Source: Croceibacterium_A sp035626815
Lineage (GTDB): Bacteria > Pseudomonadota > Alphaproteobacteria > Sphingomonadales > Sphingomonadaceae
Assembly: GCA_035626815.1 (NCBI GenBank)
Contig: DASPMY010000049.1
Coordinates: forward strand, 124,001 to 188,000
DNA length: 64,000 nt
Direction of reading: 5' to 3'
The notes under the pieces were generated by a model. The model saw only the letters and a list, made by a program, of their open reading frames with translations. It was not told where the DNA came from and searched no databases. How positions within the stretch are numbered: position 1 is the stretch's first letter; the number at the start of each line of letters is the position of its first letter. The translations under genes and the position numbers were made by a program. This document shows, piece by piece, positions 8,219 to 16,300 of the stretch.

Positions 8219-8970
8219 TCCGCGTGCTGCTGGCGCTGGTCGCGTTCGCCGCGCTCACCGCGCAGCGCGACCCGATCCTCGTGCCCGAGGTGTCGCAGCA
8301 CGAGATCCAGGTGCGCCAGGGCTTCACCGGCACCGAGCTGCTGCTGTTCGGCGCGGTGCTCGATCCGCAGGGCCGCCGGGCGAGCGAGCGCTACGACATC
8401 GTCGTCGTGCTCAAGGGGCCGACCGCGCCGATCCTGCTGCGCGAGAAGGACAAGAAGCTCGGGGTATGGATCAACGCCGACAGCACCGCGTTCCGCTCGG
8501 CGCCGTCGTTCTTCGCGGTCGCCAGCTCGCGCCCGATCGGCGAGATCGTCGACGAGCGCACTGCGGCGATCTACGAGCTCGGGCTCGATTTCCTGCAGCT
8601 GTCGCCCTCGGGGGCGATCGATCCCGAGGAGCAGGCGCGGTTCACCGCCGGGCTGGTCGACTTGCGCCGGCGCGAGGGACTCTACCGCGAGGACGGCATG
8701 GGCGTGACGATCAGCAACGGCGTGCTCTACCAGGCGCGCATCCCGGTGCCGTCGAACGTCGCCACCGGGCGCTACACGGCCGAGACGTTCGCCATCACCC
8801 GCGGCCGGGTGATCGCCTCGGCGATCGCCGACGTCGAAGTGCGCAAGCTCGGCTTCGAGCGCTTCGTGGCCGAGGAGGCGGAGGATTCGTCGTTCCTCTA
8901 CGGACTGTTCGCGGTCGGGCTGTCGCTGCTGATGGGGTGGCTGGCGGGCCGCGTGTTCGCGCTCGTCTGA
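8215..8970 (+). CDS. TIGR02186 family membrane-anchored protein
   Basis: 251-aa protein of the family known as TIGR02186, found next to TauE/SafE permeases in Alphaproteobacteria. An N-terminal signal (VLLALVAFAALTAQ) is followed by a periplasmic beta-rich domain (residues ~20-220) and one C-terminal TM helix (FLYGLFAVGLSLLMGWLAG). Probably a periplasmic accessory subunit of the upstream transporter. GTG start overlapping the permease stop by four bases. Confidence 0.88.
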   Translation: MIRVLLALVAFAALTAQRDPILVPEVSQHEIQVRQGFTGTELLLFGAVLDPQGRRASERYDIVVVLKGPTAPILLREKDKKLGVWINADSTAFRSAPSFFAVASSRPIGEIVDERTAAIYELGLDFLQLSPSGAIDPEEQARFTAGLVDLRRREGLYREDGMGVTISNGVLYQARIPVPSNVATGRYTAETFAITRGRVIASAIADVEVRKLGFERFVAEEAEDSSFLYGLFAVGLSLLMGWLAGRVFALV

Positions 8971-8990
8971 GCGCGCTTTTCGGGCCGATT

Positions 8991-9020
8991 TTGACGCGAT
9001 CTTAACCCCGTTAACGATAG
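8991..9020 (+). promoter_or_regulatory. Candidate promoter of the HerA-like ATPase gene
   Basis: TTGACG (8991-8996, five of six matches to the -35 consensus) lies before a weak -10-like AT-rich segment ending CGATAG (9015-9020, 18-nt spacer). The spacer holds the inverted element TTAACCCCGTTAAC, which could be an operator. The -10 is poor, so confidence is limited. Confidence 0.35.
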
Positions 9021-9054
9021 GTCGGCGGCGACCCGCAACAGCGAGCGAACCCGC

Positions 9055-10770
9055 ATGACCGAAATGCCCAAGCAGCCGTTCCAGACGTTCAATCCGGCCG
9101 ACGAGCCCGGCGCGGTCGCCGCGCGCGCGACGCCGGCCGGAGCGGGCGCCAAGCTGTCGAGCTTCGACAACGCCAACCAGCCGATCGGCATCGTGCTCGA
9201 GATCGCCGGCTCGGGCTCGCAGATCGCGCTCGACCTGCAGCGGCTCAACGAGTGCATGGACGACGACGACCCGTCGATCGCGCTCGCCGGCCAGGTCGGC
9301 AGCCAGGTCAAGATCAAGACCGCCGACGGCTGGCTGCTCGCCAGCGTGCGCAACCAGCGGCAGGACCGGCGCACGGACGGCGGCATTCTCGCCAACATCG
9401 ACTTCATGGGCGAAGGCCGCGAGGAGAAGCTGACCGGCAAGATCCACAGCTTCCGCCGCGGCGTGACCCGCTACCCGATCCCCGGGGCGATGGTCTATCC
9501 GGCGACGACCGAGGACTTGCGCCAGATCTACGCCTCCGACGGGCGCAGCGCGGTGCAGATCGGCACCGTCTACCCGACGAGCGACATCCGCGCCGGCGTG
9601 TACATCGACGCGATGCTCGGCAAGCACTTCGCGCTGCTCGGCTCGACCGGCACCGGCAAGTCGACCAGCGCGGCGCTGATCCTGCACAAGATCTGCGAGA
9701 GCGCGCCCGAAGGCCACATCGTGATGATCGACCCGCACGGCGAGTATTCGGCGGCGTTCCGCAACACCGGGATCATCTTCGACGTCGGCAACCTGCAGAT
9801 GCCGTACTGGCTGATGAACTTTGAGGAGCACTGCGAGGTGTTCCTGACCACCACCGGCAACGACCGGCAGGAGGACGCCGACATCCTCGCTAAGTGCCTG
9901 CTCAAGTCGCGCAGCAAGAACCGGCTGGCCGAGAGCCTCGGCAAGATCACCGTCGATTCGCCGATTCCCTACCTGCTGAGCGACCTGACCAACACCATCC
10001 AGGACGAGGCCGGCAAGCTCGACAAGGCGACCTCGAGCGCGCCGTACATGCGGCTCAAGACCAAGATCGAGGAGATCAAGGGCGATCCGCGCTACCAGTT
10101 CATGTTCTCGGGCATGCTCGTCGGCGACACGATGGCCGAGTTCATCTCCAAGATCTTCCGCATGCCGAGCGCCGGCAAGCCGATCTCGATCATCGACGTC
10201 TCGGGCGTGCCCTCGGACATCACCTCGACGGTGGTCGCGGTGCTCAGCCGGATGGTGTTCGACTTCGCCATCTGGGGCCGCGAGGAGAACACCAGCCCGA
10301 TCCTGCTGGTGTGCGAGGAAGCCCACCGCTACGTGCCCAACGAGAAGAACGCCGACGGCTCCTCGGTCGGGCGCATCCTCAGCCGCATCGCCAAGGAAGG
10401 CCGCAAGTACGGCATCAGCCTCGGCCTGATCACCCAGCGCCCCTCCGACCTCGCCGAAGGCGTGCTGTCGCAGTGCGGCACGATCATCTCGATGCGCCTC
10501 AACAACGACCGCGACCAGGCGTTCGTCAAGGCGGCGATGCCCGAAGGCGCGCGCGGGTTCCTCGATTCGATCCCGGCGCTGCGCAACCGCGAGTGCATCA
10601 TCTGCGGCGAGGGCGTGGCGATCCCGATCCGCGTGGCGTTCGACAACCTCGAGGAAGCCAAGCGCCCGGCCTCGGAGGACCCCAGCTTCACCGACTTGTG
10701 GCGCAAGAGCGGCGGCGAGGAGGAGCGCGTCGTCCGCACCGTCCAGCGCTGGCGCGCGCAGGGCAAGTAA
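9055..10770 (+). CDS. HerA-like ATP-binding protein (DUF87)
   Basis: 571-aa FtsK/HerA-type P-loop ATPase. An N-terminal HAS-barrel-like region (residues ~40-150) precedes a DUF87 ATPase core with Walker A GSTGTGKST (~196-204), DPHGEYSAAF downstream, Walker B LLVCEEAHRY (~417-426), and a C-terminal sensor stretch LGLITQRPSDLAEGVLSQC. HerA proteins form hexamers that translocate DNA, usually with NurA nuclease or Sir2/PIN-type effectors; no such partner is adjacent here. It is monocistronic, ending 8 nt before convergent MATE. Role unknown: DNA repair or a standalone conserved sphingomonad ATPase are both possible. Confidence 0.85.
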   Translation: MTEMPKQPFQTFNPADEPGAVAARATPAGAGAKLSSFDNANQPIGIVLEIAGSGSQIALDLQRLNECMDDDDPSIALAGQVGSQVKIKTADGWLLASVRNQRQDRRTDGGILANIDFMGEGREEKLTGKIHSFRRGVTRYPIPGAMVYPATTEDLRQIYASDGRSAVQIGTVYPTSDIRAGVYIDAMLGKHFALLGSTGTGKSTSAALILHKICESAPEGHIVMIDPHGEYSAAFRNTGIIFDVGNLQMPYWLMNFEEHCEVFLTTTGNDRQEDADILAKCLLKSRSKNRLAESLGKITVDSPIPYLLSDLTNTIQDEAGKLDKATSSAPYMRLKTKIEEIKGDPRYQFMFSGMLVGDTMAEFISKIFRMPSAGKPISIIDVSGVPSDITSTVVAVLSRMVFDFAIWGREENTSPILLVCEEAHRYVPNEKNADGSSVGRILSRIAKEGRKYGISLGLITQRPSDLAEGVLSQCGTIISMRLNNDRDQAFVKAAMPEGARGFLDSIPALRNRECIICGEGVAIPIRVAFDNLEEAKRPASEDPSFTDLWRKSGGEEERVVRTVQRWRAQGK

Positions 10771-10777
10771 GCTCGCC

Positions 10778-12223
10778 TCACACGTCCGGCACCATCCGCC
10801 CGGCGGGCTCGCCGTCGGCCTGGGCCTGCTCGCGCGCTTCCTCCGGCGCTTCGGCCAGGGCGTGGCGGCGCCATCCGGAGAAGCGGTAGAACCACCAGCC
10901 GAGCGCCAGCCCGGCGATCGCGCCGACGGTGAACGACCACCAGATGGCATCGGCGCCGAGCCAGCGGTAGGTCAGGAAGTAGAACCCCAGCCGCACCGGG
11001 TAGAGCGCGACGGTGATGATCATCAGCGGCACCCACACCGCGCCGCCGGCGCGCATCGTCGCGGTGAACACCATCGTCACGCCGAACAGCATGAAGCTCC
11101 ACACCGCGAGCAGCGCGATGTGCCGGGCGAGCCCGACCGCCGGGCTGTCGGGCCCGAGGAACAGCACCAGCGCCGCGCGGTCGAACACCAGCAGCAGCGC
11201 AGTGAGCAGCCCGGTCAGGGCGAAGTTGATCAGCACGCCGGCGCGGGTGATGTGGTCGAGCCGGTCCCACTTCCTCGCGCCGATGAACTGCGCCGCCATC
11301 GCGCTGACCGCGCCGCCGACGGCCATCGCCGGCATCTGGATGTAGGTGAACAGCTGCATCGCCGCGGCGTAGGCGGCGGTCATCAGCAGCCCCTCGCGGT
11401 TGACCAGCCCGACGACGATCACCCCCGACGCGCTCATCACCAGCATCTGCGCGCCCATCGGGATGCCCTTGGTGACGATGTAGTGCAGCTCGTCGCGCCG
11501 CGGGCGGAGGTAGCCGAGCTCGGCGCCGCGCAGCCGCAGCGGCAGGTCGCGGGCGTAGACGTAGACCAGCATCGCCGCGAACGACGCCAGGCTGGCGACG
11601 ATCGTCGAGGTCGCCGAGCCGGCGATGCCCATCGCCGGGAACGGGCCGAAGCCGGCGATCAGCATCGGGTTGAGGACGATGTCGATGACCACCGTCACCG
11701 CCATGAAGATCAGCGGCGTGCGCGCGTCGCCGGTGCCGCGCAGGCCCATCGTCAGGATCACCGAGACCATCATGAACGGCATCGAGACGAACATCAGCCG
11801 CAAGTAGGTCAGCGCCAGCCCGTAGGCGTTGCCGGGGGTCTCGAGCGCGGCGAGCAGCGCCGGCGCGCCGAGCCAGCCAGCCACCGCGATCGCCAGCATC
11901 AGCAGCGCCGAGAAGCCGACCGCGGTGCCGAACGTGCGCCGCGCGCCGTCGATGTCGCGCGCGCCGAAGCGCTGGCCGATCTTGACCGTGCCGGCCATGC
12001 CGAAGCCGAACGCGGCGCCGGCGACGAGGAACATGATGATGTTGGCGTTGGCGGTGGCGGCGAGCGCATCCTCGCCGATCAGCCGGCCGACCCAGATCGA
12101 GTTGACCGTGCCGCTGAGCGACTGGAGCATGTTGCTGAGCAGCATCGGCACGCTGAACACCATCAGCGTGCGCAGCACCGGGCCTTCGGTCAGGTCGCCG
12201 CGCAGGGCAGGCTTCGCGCTCAT
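10778..12223 (-). CDS. MATE family efflux transporter
   Basis: 481-aa multidrug and toxin extrusion family exporter using an H+ or Na+ gradient. About 12 TM helices in two homologous halves; the family N-terminus (PVLRTLMVFSVPMLLSNMLQSL) and GLRGTGDARTPL stretch are present. Start ATG shares one base with the queE stop (TGATG), so it is probably translated from the same mRNA as queE, although the functions are unrelated. Charged C-terminal tail of ~30 residues. Substrate unknown. Confidence 0.93.
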   Translation of the reverse strand: MSAKPALRGDLTEGPVLRTLMVFSVPMLLSNMLQSLSGTVNSIWVGRLIGEDALAATANANIIMFLVAGAAFGFGMAGTVKIGQRFGARDIDGARRTFGTAVGFSALLMLAIAVAGWLGAPALLAALETPGNAYGLALTYLRLMFVSMPFMMVSVILTMGLRGTGDARTPLIFMAVTVVIDIVLNPMLIAGFGPFPAMGIAGSATSTIVASLASFAAMLVYVYARDLPLRLRGAELGYLRPRRDELHYIVTKGIPMGAQMLVMSASGVIVVGLVNREGLLMTAAYAAAMQLFTYIQMPAMAVGGAVSAMAAQFIGARKWDRLDHITRAGVLINFALTGLLTALLLVFDRAALVLFLGPDSPAVGLARHIALLAVWSFMLFGVTMVFTATMRAGGAVWVPLMIITVALYPVRLGFYFLTYRWLGADAIWWSFTVGAIAGLALGWWFYRFSGWRRHALAEAPEEAREQAQADGEPAGRMVPDV

Positions 12224-13071
12224 CACGTCCCCCGCGTGTCGCCGTAGAGCTCGATGTGCAATCGCCGGGACAACGTCAAGTTGTGCGCGAGGCACAGCTC
12301 GGCCAGCCAGCGATCGCGAGCGGCCAGGGTGGCGGCGTCGGTTCCCTCGGCCATCAGGTAGATGCGCTCGGACGGGATGGCGTAGCGCTCGCGAAGGGCG
12401 ATGACCTCGTCGACGTCGGCCGGCTCGGCGACGACGAACTTGAAGCAGGCGCGCGGCTCGGCGGCCCACCCGGCGAGGCGCTCGGGGATCAGCGCCAGTG
12501 CGGCCGGGTTGCCCGAATGGGCCAGCTTGGGGCTGACGTTGTACTGGTGGACCAGCGCATCGAGCACCGGCGGCGGGGCGACGGTGCCGTTGGTCTCGAT
12601 CTCGACCAAATGTGAATCCCAGCGCAGGCTGGGACCTCGTTCGGCAGGCGTCGAGCTCGCGGCCTGAGGCCCCAGCCTTCGCTGGGGCGCACGGGGGTGT
12701 TTTTCGCGTAGGATTGCCAGCATCCGCGCCAGCGCTGCGGCCTGGAGCAGCGGCTCGCCGCCGGTGACAACCAGCCGCGGCTTGCCGAGCGCGGCGATGC
12801 GGGCGGCCGCGTCGTCCTCGCTCAGCGTCACCTGGTTGGCGGCGCGCGCGTAAGTCTCGCCCGAGCGATGCGGCCGCTCGTCGCCCTCGAAGCGCCAGGT
12901 GTAGGCGGTGTCGCACCACACGCAGGCGAGGTGGCAGCGCGACAGCCGCACGAACGCGCAGGGCTTGCCGGCCGAGGGCCCTTCGCCCTGCAGCGAGGCG
13001 AAGATTTCTGGCTCCGCCAGAGCTTCGCTGCCCGGCTGGCCGGGCGCGGTGGTGGCGAGGACTAGCGGCAT
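12223..13071 (-). CDS. queE: 7-carboxy-7-deazaguanine synthase (radical SAM) with an in-frame repeat insert
   Basis: 282 aa. Converts 6-carboxytetrahydropterin to 7-carboxy-7-deazaguanine in queuosine biosynthesis. The radical SAM triad CHLACVWC gives C46, C50 and C53; VTGGEPLLQ (102-110) is the SAM-binding GGE motif and EIETNGT the conserved later strand. LQGEG at the N-terminus is typical. Between LREKH (ending 125) and HLVEIETNGT is a 28-29 residue Arg/Pro-rich stretch encoded by a two-hairpin repeat (12609-12697), absent from usual QueE proteins. Reading frame is intact, so the enzyme may be functional. First gene of a queE–MATE unit. Confidence 0.92.
   Translation of the reverse strand: MPLVLATTAPGQPGSEALAEPEIFASLQGEGPSAGKPCAFVRLSRCHLACVWCDTAYTWRFEGDERPHRSGETYARAANQVTLSEDDAAARIAALGKPRLVVTGGEPLLQAAALARMLAILREKHPRAPQRRLGPQAASSTPAERGPSLRWDSHLVEIETNGTVAPPPVLDALVHQYNVSPKLAHSGNPAALALIPERLAGWAAEPRACFKFVVAEPADVDEVIALRERYAIPSERIYLMAEGTDAATLAARDRWLAELCLAHNLTLSRRLHIELYGDTRGT
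12609..12697 (-). repeat. Two-hairpin palindromic repeat (family R1) inside queE
   Basis: Two perfect stem-loops, GCCCCAGC-CTTC-GCTGGGGC (12669-12688) and TCCCAGC-GCAG-GCTGGGA (12617-12634), joined by ~34 bp. The ordered motifs AGCGAAGGCT, GAGGTCC, GCCTGCGC and GGGATTCAC recur, with few changes, in the gatC/gatA gap copy (26411-26492). Length is compatible with an in-frame insert of about 29 codons. Confidence 0.75.
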
Positions 13072-13394
13072 CGTGTGTTGGATTCGGGCGACAAAGGCGA
13101 CAAAGGCGACACCGTGTCGCCTGAACGATGAGTGCCTATCTTATTGAAGTAACGCGACAAATGCCGAAAAGCGGCGGGCGACACTTTTCCTACAAGAACG
13201 AGGTTCGGGCTCGACTCGACCATGGTCCGACCGTGGCAGGGAGAGCGGTGTGTAGGACAGCGAAAAATGCCTCGCCGGCACGGGAAGGGGAGCCAGGCCA
13301 AGCATGGTGGAGTGGCGGGCGGGCAAACCTGGCGTCGAGCGCCGGGTTCTCCGCCCGTGCCCGCCACTTACCCCGCGGGTGGTCCCCGGAGGAC
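13072..13394. other. 323-bp intergenic region between queE and valS
   Basis: No convincing gene. It contains three 9-bp tandem units GGCGACAAA/GGCGACAAA/GGCGACACC (13087-13113), the last fused to a perfect palindrome AGGCGACAC-C-GTGTCGCCT (13104-13122), and further GCGACA copies near 13152 and 13170. At 13271-13320 there is a degenerate half copy of the R2 repeat (CCGGCACGGG then AAGCATGGTGGAG). An inverted pair GTGGCGGGC/GCCCGCCAC spans ~13312-13367 next to the valS 3' end. valS ends into this region and queE starts from it, so it should hold the queE promoter. Confidence 0.6.
13087..13122. repeat. Triplicate 9-bp tandem repeat with terminal palindrome upstream of queE
   Basis: GGCGACAAA occurs twice and is followed by GGCGACACC; the last unit begins the perfect inverted repeat AGGCGACAC/GTGTCGCCT with a single-base centre. 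It lies 16-51 bp upstream of the queE start codon, i.e. in its leader or promoter. Confidence 0.65.
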
Positions 13395-16220
13395 TTAGCC
13401 CAGCCGCGCCAGCGCGGCTTCGAGACGTTCGGCTTCGGCGGCGTGGTGGGCGTGGTCGGCGCGGGCTTTCTCGACCGCCTCGGGCTTGGCCTTCTCGACG
13501 AACGCGGGGTTGTCGAGCCGCTTGGCGAGGGAATCGCGTTCCTTGAGCGCCGCGTCGCGGGCCTTGGCGAGGCGGGCTTGCTCGGCGTCGATGTCGATGA
13601 ACTGCATGAGAAACAACGAATACTCGGAGCCTCCAACGGAAAATTGGATTCCCCTATTTTCAACGAGGCTCTTGTCTGTGTCCTGCTGCGACCTGTGCTC
13701 AGTTTCGAAGCCAGAGATCAGTACGCGCCCCAGTCTGATGACTTGGTTCTTGAAGCGCATCAATTGATCGCTGTGGTGCATTCCTGTCCCAAGCTCGACC
13801 AACGGGACGACAGAACCCGGAGGCACATTATATTCGCTTCTCAAGGATCGAATCTGACTGATGAGACTAATCAGCCACTCGACTTCCGCCTTCGCGTCGG
13901 CATCGACTGCCGCCTCCGGCTCCGGCCATTTCGCCACGATCAGCGCGTACGGCCGCTCGCCTTGCGCGTGCCACAGCTCTTCGGTGACGAACGGCATGAA
14001 CGGGTGCAGCATGACCAGGATCTGGTCGAGCGCCCAGCCGGCGACGGCCCGGGTCTCGTCGTCGATCTGACCTTTGATCAGCTCGAGGTACCAGTCGCAG
14101 AAGGTGCCCCAGGCGAACTGGTAGATCGCGTTCGCCGCCGCGTCGAAGCGCAGCTCGGCCATCGCCTTGTCGAGCGCGGCCAGCGTCGCGACGACTTCGC
14201 CGACGATCCAGCGGTTGACCGCCGATGTCGCCGGCGGCGCGGCAACCGACCGGCTCGCCCCGATCCCGTTGGCCTGGCAGAACCGGGTCGCGTTCCACAG
14301 CTTGGTGGCGAAGTTGCGGTAACCCTCGACGCGGCTCTCATCCATCTTCACGTCGCGGCCGTGGCTTTCCATCGCCGCCATGAAGAACCGCAGCGCGTCG
14401 GCGCCGAACTTGTCGATCAGCCCGAGCGGGTCGACCACGTTGCCCTTGGACTTGGACATCTTCTGCCCGTCCGCGGCGCGGACCAGGCCGTGCAGGTAGA
14501 GCCGCCGCCACGGCACGTCGCCCATGAACTTCATCCCCTGCATCGCCATCCGCGCGTCCCAGAAAAACAGGATGTCGGTGCCGGAGATCAGCAGGTCGTT
14601 GGGGTAGTGGCGGGCGAGGAGGTTGGTTTCCTCCCCGGGACGGGGAGGGGGACCATGCGAAGCATGGTGGAGGGGGCTATCGTCCTGGTGCGGCGCCGGA
14701 GAGGATGCGCGAGGCGGCGAACCCCCTCCGTCAGCGCTTCGCGCTGCCACCTCCCCGTGCCGGGGAGGAACTTCGGCCTCAGGCCACCCCAGCGTCGCAA
14801 ACGGCCACAGGGCGCTCGAGAACCAGGTGTCGAGCACGTCGGGGTCGCGCTCGAGCTTGACCATCAGGCCGTGCTGGGTCTCGGCGAGGCCGAGGGCCTC
14901 GTCCTCGGTCTCGGCGACGAACACGTTGCCGTCGGCGTCGTACCACGCCGGGATCCGGTGCCCCCACCAGAGCTGGCGGCTGACGCACCACGGCTGGATG
15001 TTCTCCATCCAGTTGAAGAAGGTCTTCTCCAGCCCCTTGGGGACGATCTCGATCCGCCCGTCGCGCACCGCCTGCATCGGCGCCCGGGCGAGCTTCTCGG
15101 CGTCGACGTACCACTGGTCGGTCAGCCAGGGCTCGATCACCACCCCGCCGCGGTCGCCGAACGGGGTGGCGATGACGCGATCCTCGACTGTCTCGAGCAG
15201 GCCCTCGGCCTCGAGCATTTCAACCACGCGCCGGCGCGCCTCGAACCGGTCGAGGCCGACCAGCTCGGCCGGGATCAGGCCGTCTGCGGTCTGCACGACG
15301 CGGCCCTCGGCGTCGAGCATGTTGAGCATTTCCGCGGGCTTGAAGCCGGCTCTTTTGCCGACTTCGAAGTCGTTGAAGTCATGCCCCGGGGTGATCTTGA
15401 CCGCGCCCGAGCCGAGCTCGGGATCGGCATGCTCGTCGGGGATGATCGGCACCTCGCGCCCGGTCAGCGGCAGCCGCACCTTCGCGCCCGATGCCACCAG
15501 CGCGGCGTAACGCTCGTCCGAGGGATGCACCGCCACGGCCATGTCGGCGAGCATCGTCTCGGGCCGCGTGGTGGCCACCGAAACGTGGCCGTTCCCAGAA
15601 GCTAAAGGGTACTTGAGGTGCCAGAAATGGCCTTGGATTTCATGGGTTTCGACCTCGAGGTCGCTGATCGCTGTCTTGAGCTTGGGGTCCCAGTTGACCA
15701 GCCGCTTGTCGCGGTAGATCAGCCCCTGGTTGTAGAGGTCGACGAACACCTTCACCACCGCGCGGGTGAAGTGCGGGTCCATCGTGAACTGCTCGCGGGA
15801 CCAGTCCATCGAGCAGCCGAGGCGGCGGAGCTGGCGGGTGATCTGCCCGCCGCTCTCGGCCTTCCATTCCCACACCTTGGCGACGAAATCCTCGCGGCTG
15901 TAGTTGGTGCGCTTGTCCTGGCGCTGCTCGAGCTGGCGCTCGACGACCATCTGCGTGGCGATGCCGGCGTGGTCGGTGCCGACCACCCACAGCGCATCCT
16001 TGCCGCGCAGCCGCTCGTAGCGCACGACCACGTCCTGCAGCGTGTTGTCGAGCGCGTGGCCGATGTGCAAGGACCCGGTGACGTTGGGCGGCGGGTTGAC
16101 GATGGTGAACGGCGGCGCCGCGGGCCGCGCCGGACGGAACAGCCCGCCGGCCTCCCAATGCGCGTACCACTTCGCCTCGATGGCGGCCGGATCGAAAGTC
16201 TTGGCGAGCGGGCTGGTCAT
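13395..16220 (-). CDS. valS: Valyl-tRNA synthetase with an insert and a low-GC patch
   Basis: 941-aa class I synthetase charging tRNA-Val. The HIGH motif is LHIGH (51-55), preceded by NPPPNVTGS; the KMSKS loop GQKMSKSKGN is at ~586. A C-terminal coiled-coil arm (AKARDAALKERDSLAKRL) is present. Start at MTSPLAKTFDP, the conserved N-terminus. Two oddities: residues ~484-531, between GWPE and LARHYPNDLL, are encoded by a palindromic repeat; and codons ~767-870 (DNA 13611-13920) have much lower G+C than the rest while retaining recognisable homology (RFKNQVIRLGRV). No frameshift is seen. Divergent from the Mla operon. Confidence 0.95.
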   Translation of the reverse strand: MTSPLAKTFDPAAIEAKWYAHWEAGGLFRPARPAAPPFTIVNPPPNVTGSLHIGHALDNTLQDVVVRYERLRGKDALWVVGTDHAGIATQMVVERQLEQRQDKRTNYSREDFVAKVWEWKAESGGQITRQLRRLGCSMDWSREQFTMDPHFTRAVVKVFVDLYNQGLIYRDKRLVNWDPKLKTAISDLEVETHEIQGHFWHLKYPLASGNGHVSVATTRPETMLADMAVAVHPSDERYAALVASGAKVRLPLTGREVPIIPDEHADPELGSGAVKITPGHDFNDFEVGKRAGFKPAEMLNMLDAEGRVVQTADGLIPAELVGLDRFEARRRVVEMLEAEGLLETVEDRVIATPFGDRGGVVIEPWLTDQWYVDAEKLARAPMQAVRDGRIEIVPKGLEKTFFNWMENIQPWCVSRQLWWGHRIPAWYDADGNVFVAETEDEALGLAETQHGLMVKLERDPDVLDTWFSSALWPFATLGWPEAEVPPRHGEVAARSADGGGSPPRASSPAPHQDDSPLHHASHGPPPRPGEETNLLARHYPNDLLISGTDILFFWDARMAMQGMKFMGDVPWRRLYLHGLVRAADGQKMSKSKGNVVDPLGLIDKFGADALRFFMAAMESHGRDVKMDESRVEGYRNFATKLWNATRFCQANGIGASRSVAAPPATSAVNRWIVGEVVATLAALDKAMAELRFDAAANAIYQFAWGTFCDWYLELIKGQIDDETRAVAGWALDQILVMLHPFMPFVTEELWHAQGERPYALIVAKWPEPEAAVDADAKAEVEWLISLISQIRSLRSEYNVPPGSVVPLVELGTGMHHSDQLMRFKNQVIRLGRVLISGFETEHRSQQDTDKSLVENRGIQFSVGGSEYSLFLMQFIDIDAEQARLAKARDAALKERDSLAKRLDNPAFVEKAKPEAVEKARADHAHHAAEAERLEAALARLG
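13611..13920. other. Low-GC patch within valS (possible recombinant tract)
   Basis: Counting by hand, 13621-13860 has 125 G/C in 240 bases (52%), against 41 of 60 (68%) in 13921-13980. The boundaries are gradual on the 5' side. Codons here end frequently in A or T, unlike neighbouring codons. The encoded part of the anticodon-binding domain stays in frame. Confidence 0.7.
14628..14772 (-). repeat. Palindromic repeat (family R2) inserted in valS
   Basis: About 145 bp bounded by CCTCCCCGGGACGGGGAGG on one side and CCTCCCCGTGCCGGGGAGG on the other, with internal inverted ACCATGC/GCATGGT. The same architecture and nearly the same left end occur at 21471-21614. It encodes about 48 residues rich in Pro, Ser, Arg and His in the valS frame and introduces no stop codon. 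Confidence 0.78.
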
Positions 16221-16300
16221 GTCCGGGGCGCCTTTGCCAGCCTCGCCGGGCGAGGGCAACGGCTTGCCGCGCCGCCAATTTGACCGCATAGCTGCGCGCC

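Noticed and set aside
8197..10950. 917-codon minus-strand frame across TIGR02186 and the HerA-like gene
   Set aside because: High-GC antisense shadow with no motif; the plus-strand genes carry Walker motifs and family signatures.
13087..13180. CRISPR-like array
   Set aside because: Units are 9 bp and directly tandem with no spacers; no cas genes in the window.
13062..13367. 101-codon minus-strand frame upstream of queE
   Set aside because: Made of the GGCGACAAA repeats (SPLSPLSP) and a degenerate repeat element; no ribosome-binding site or homology.
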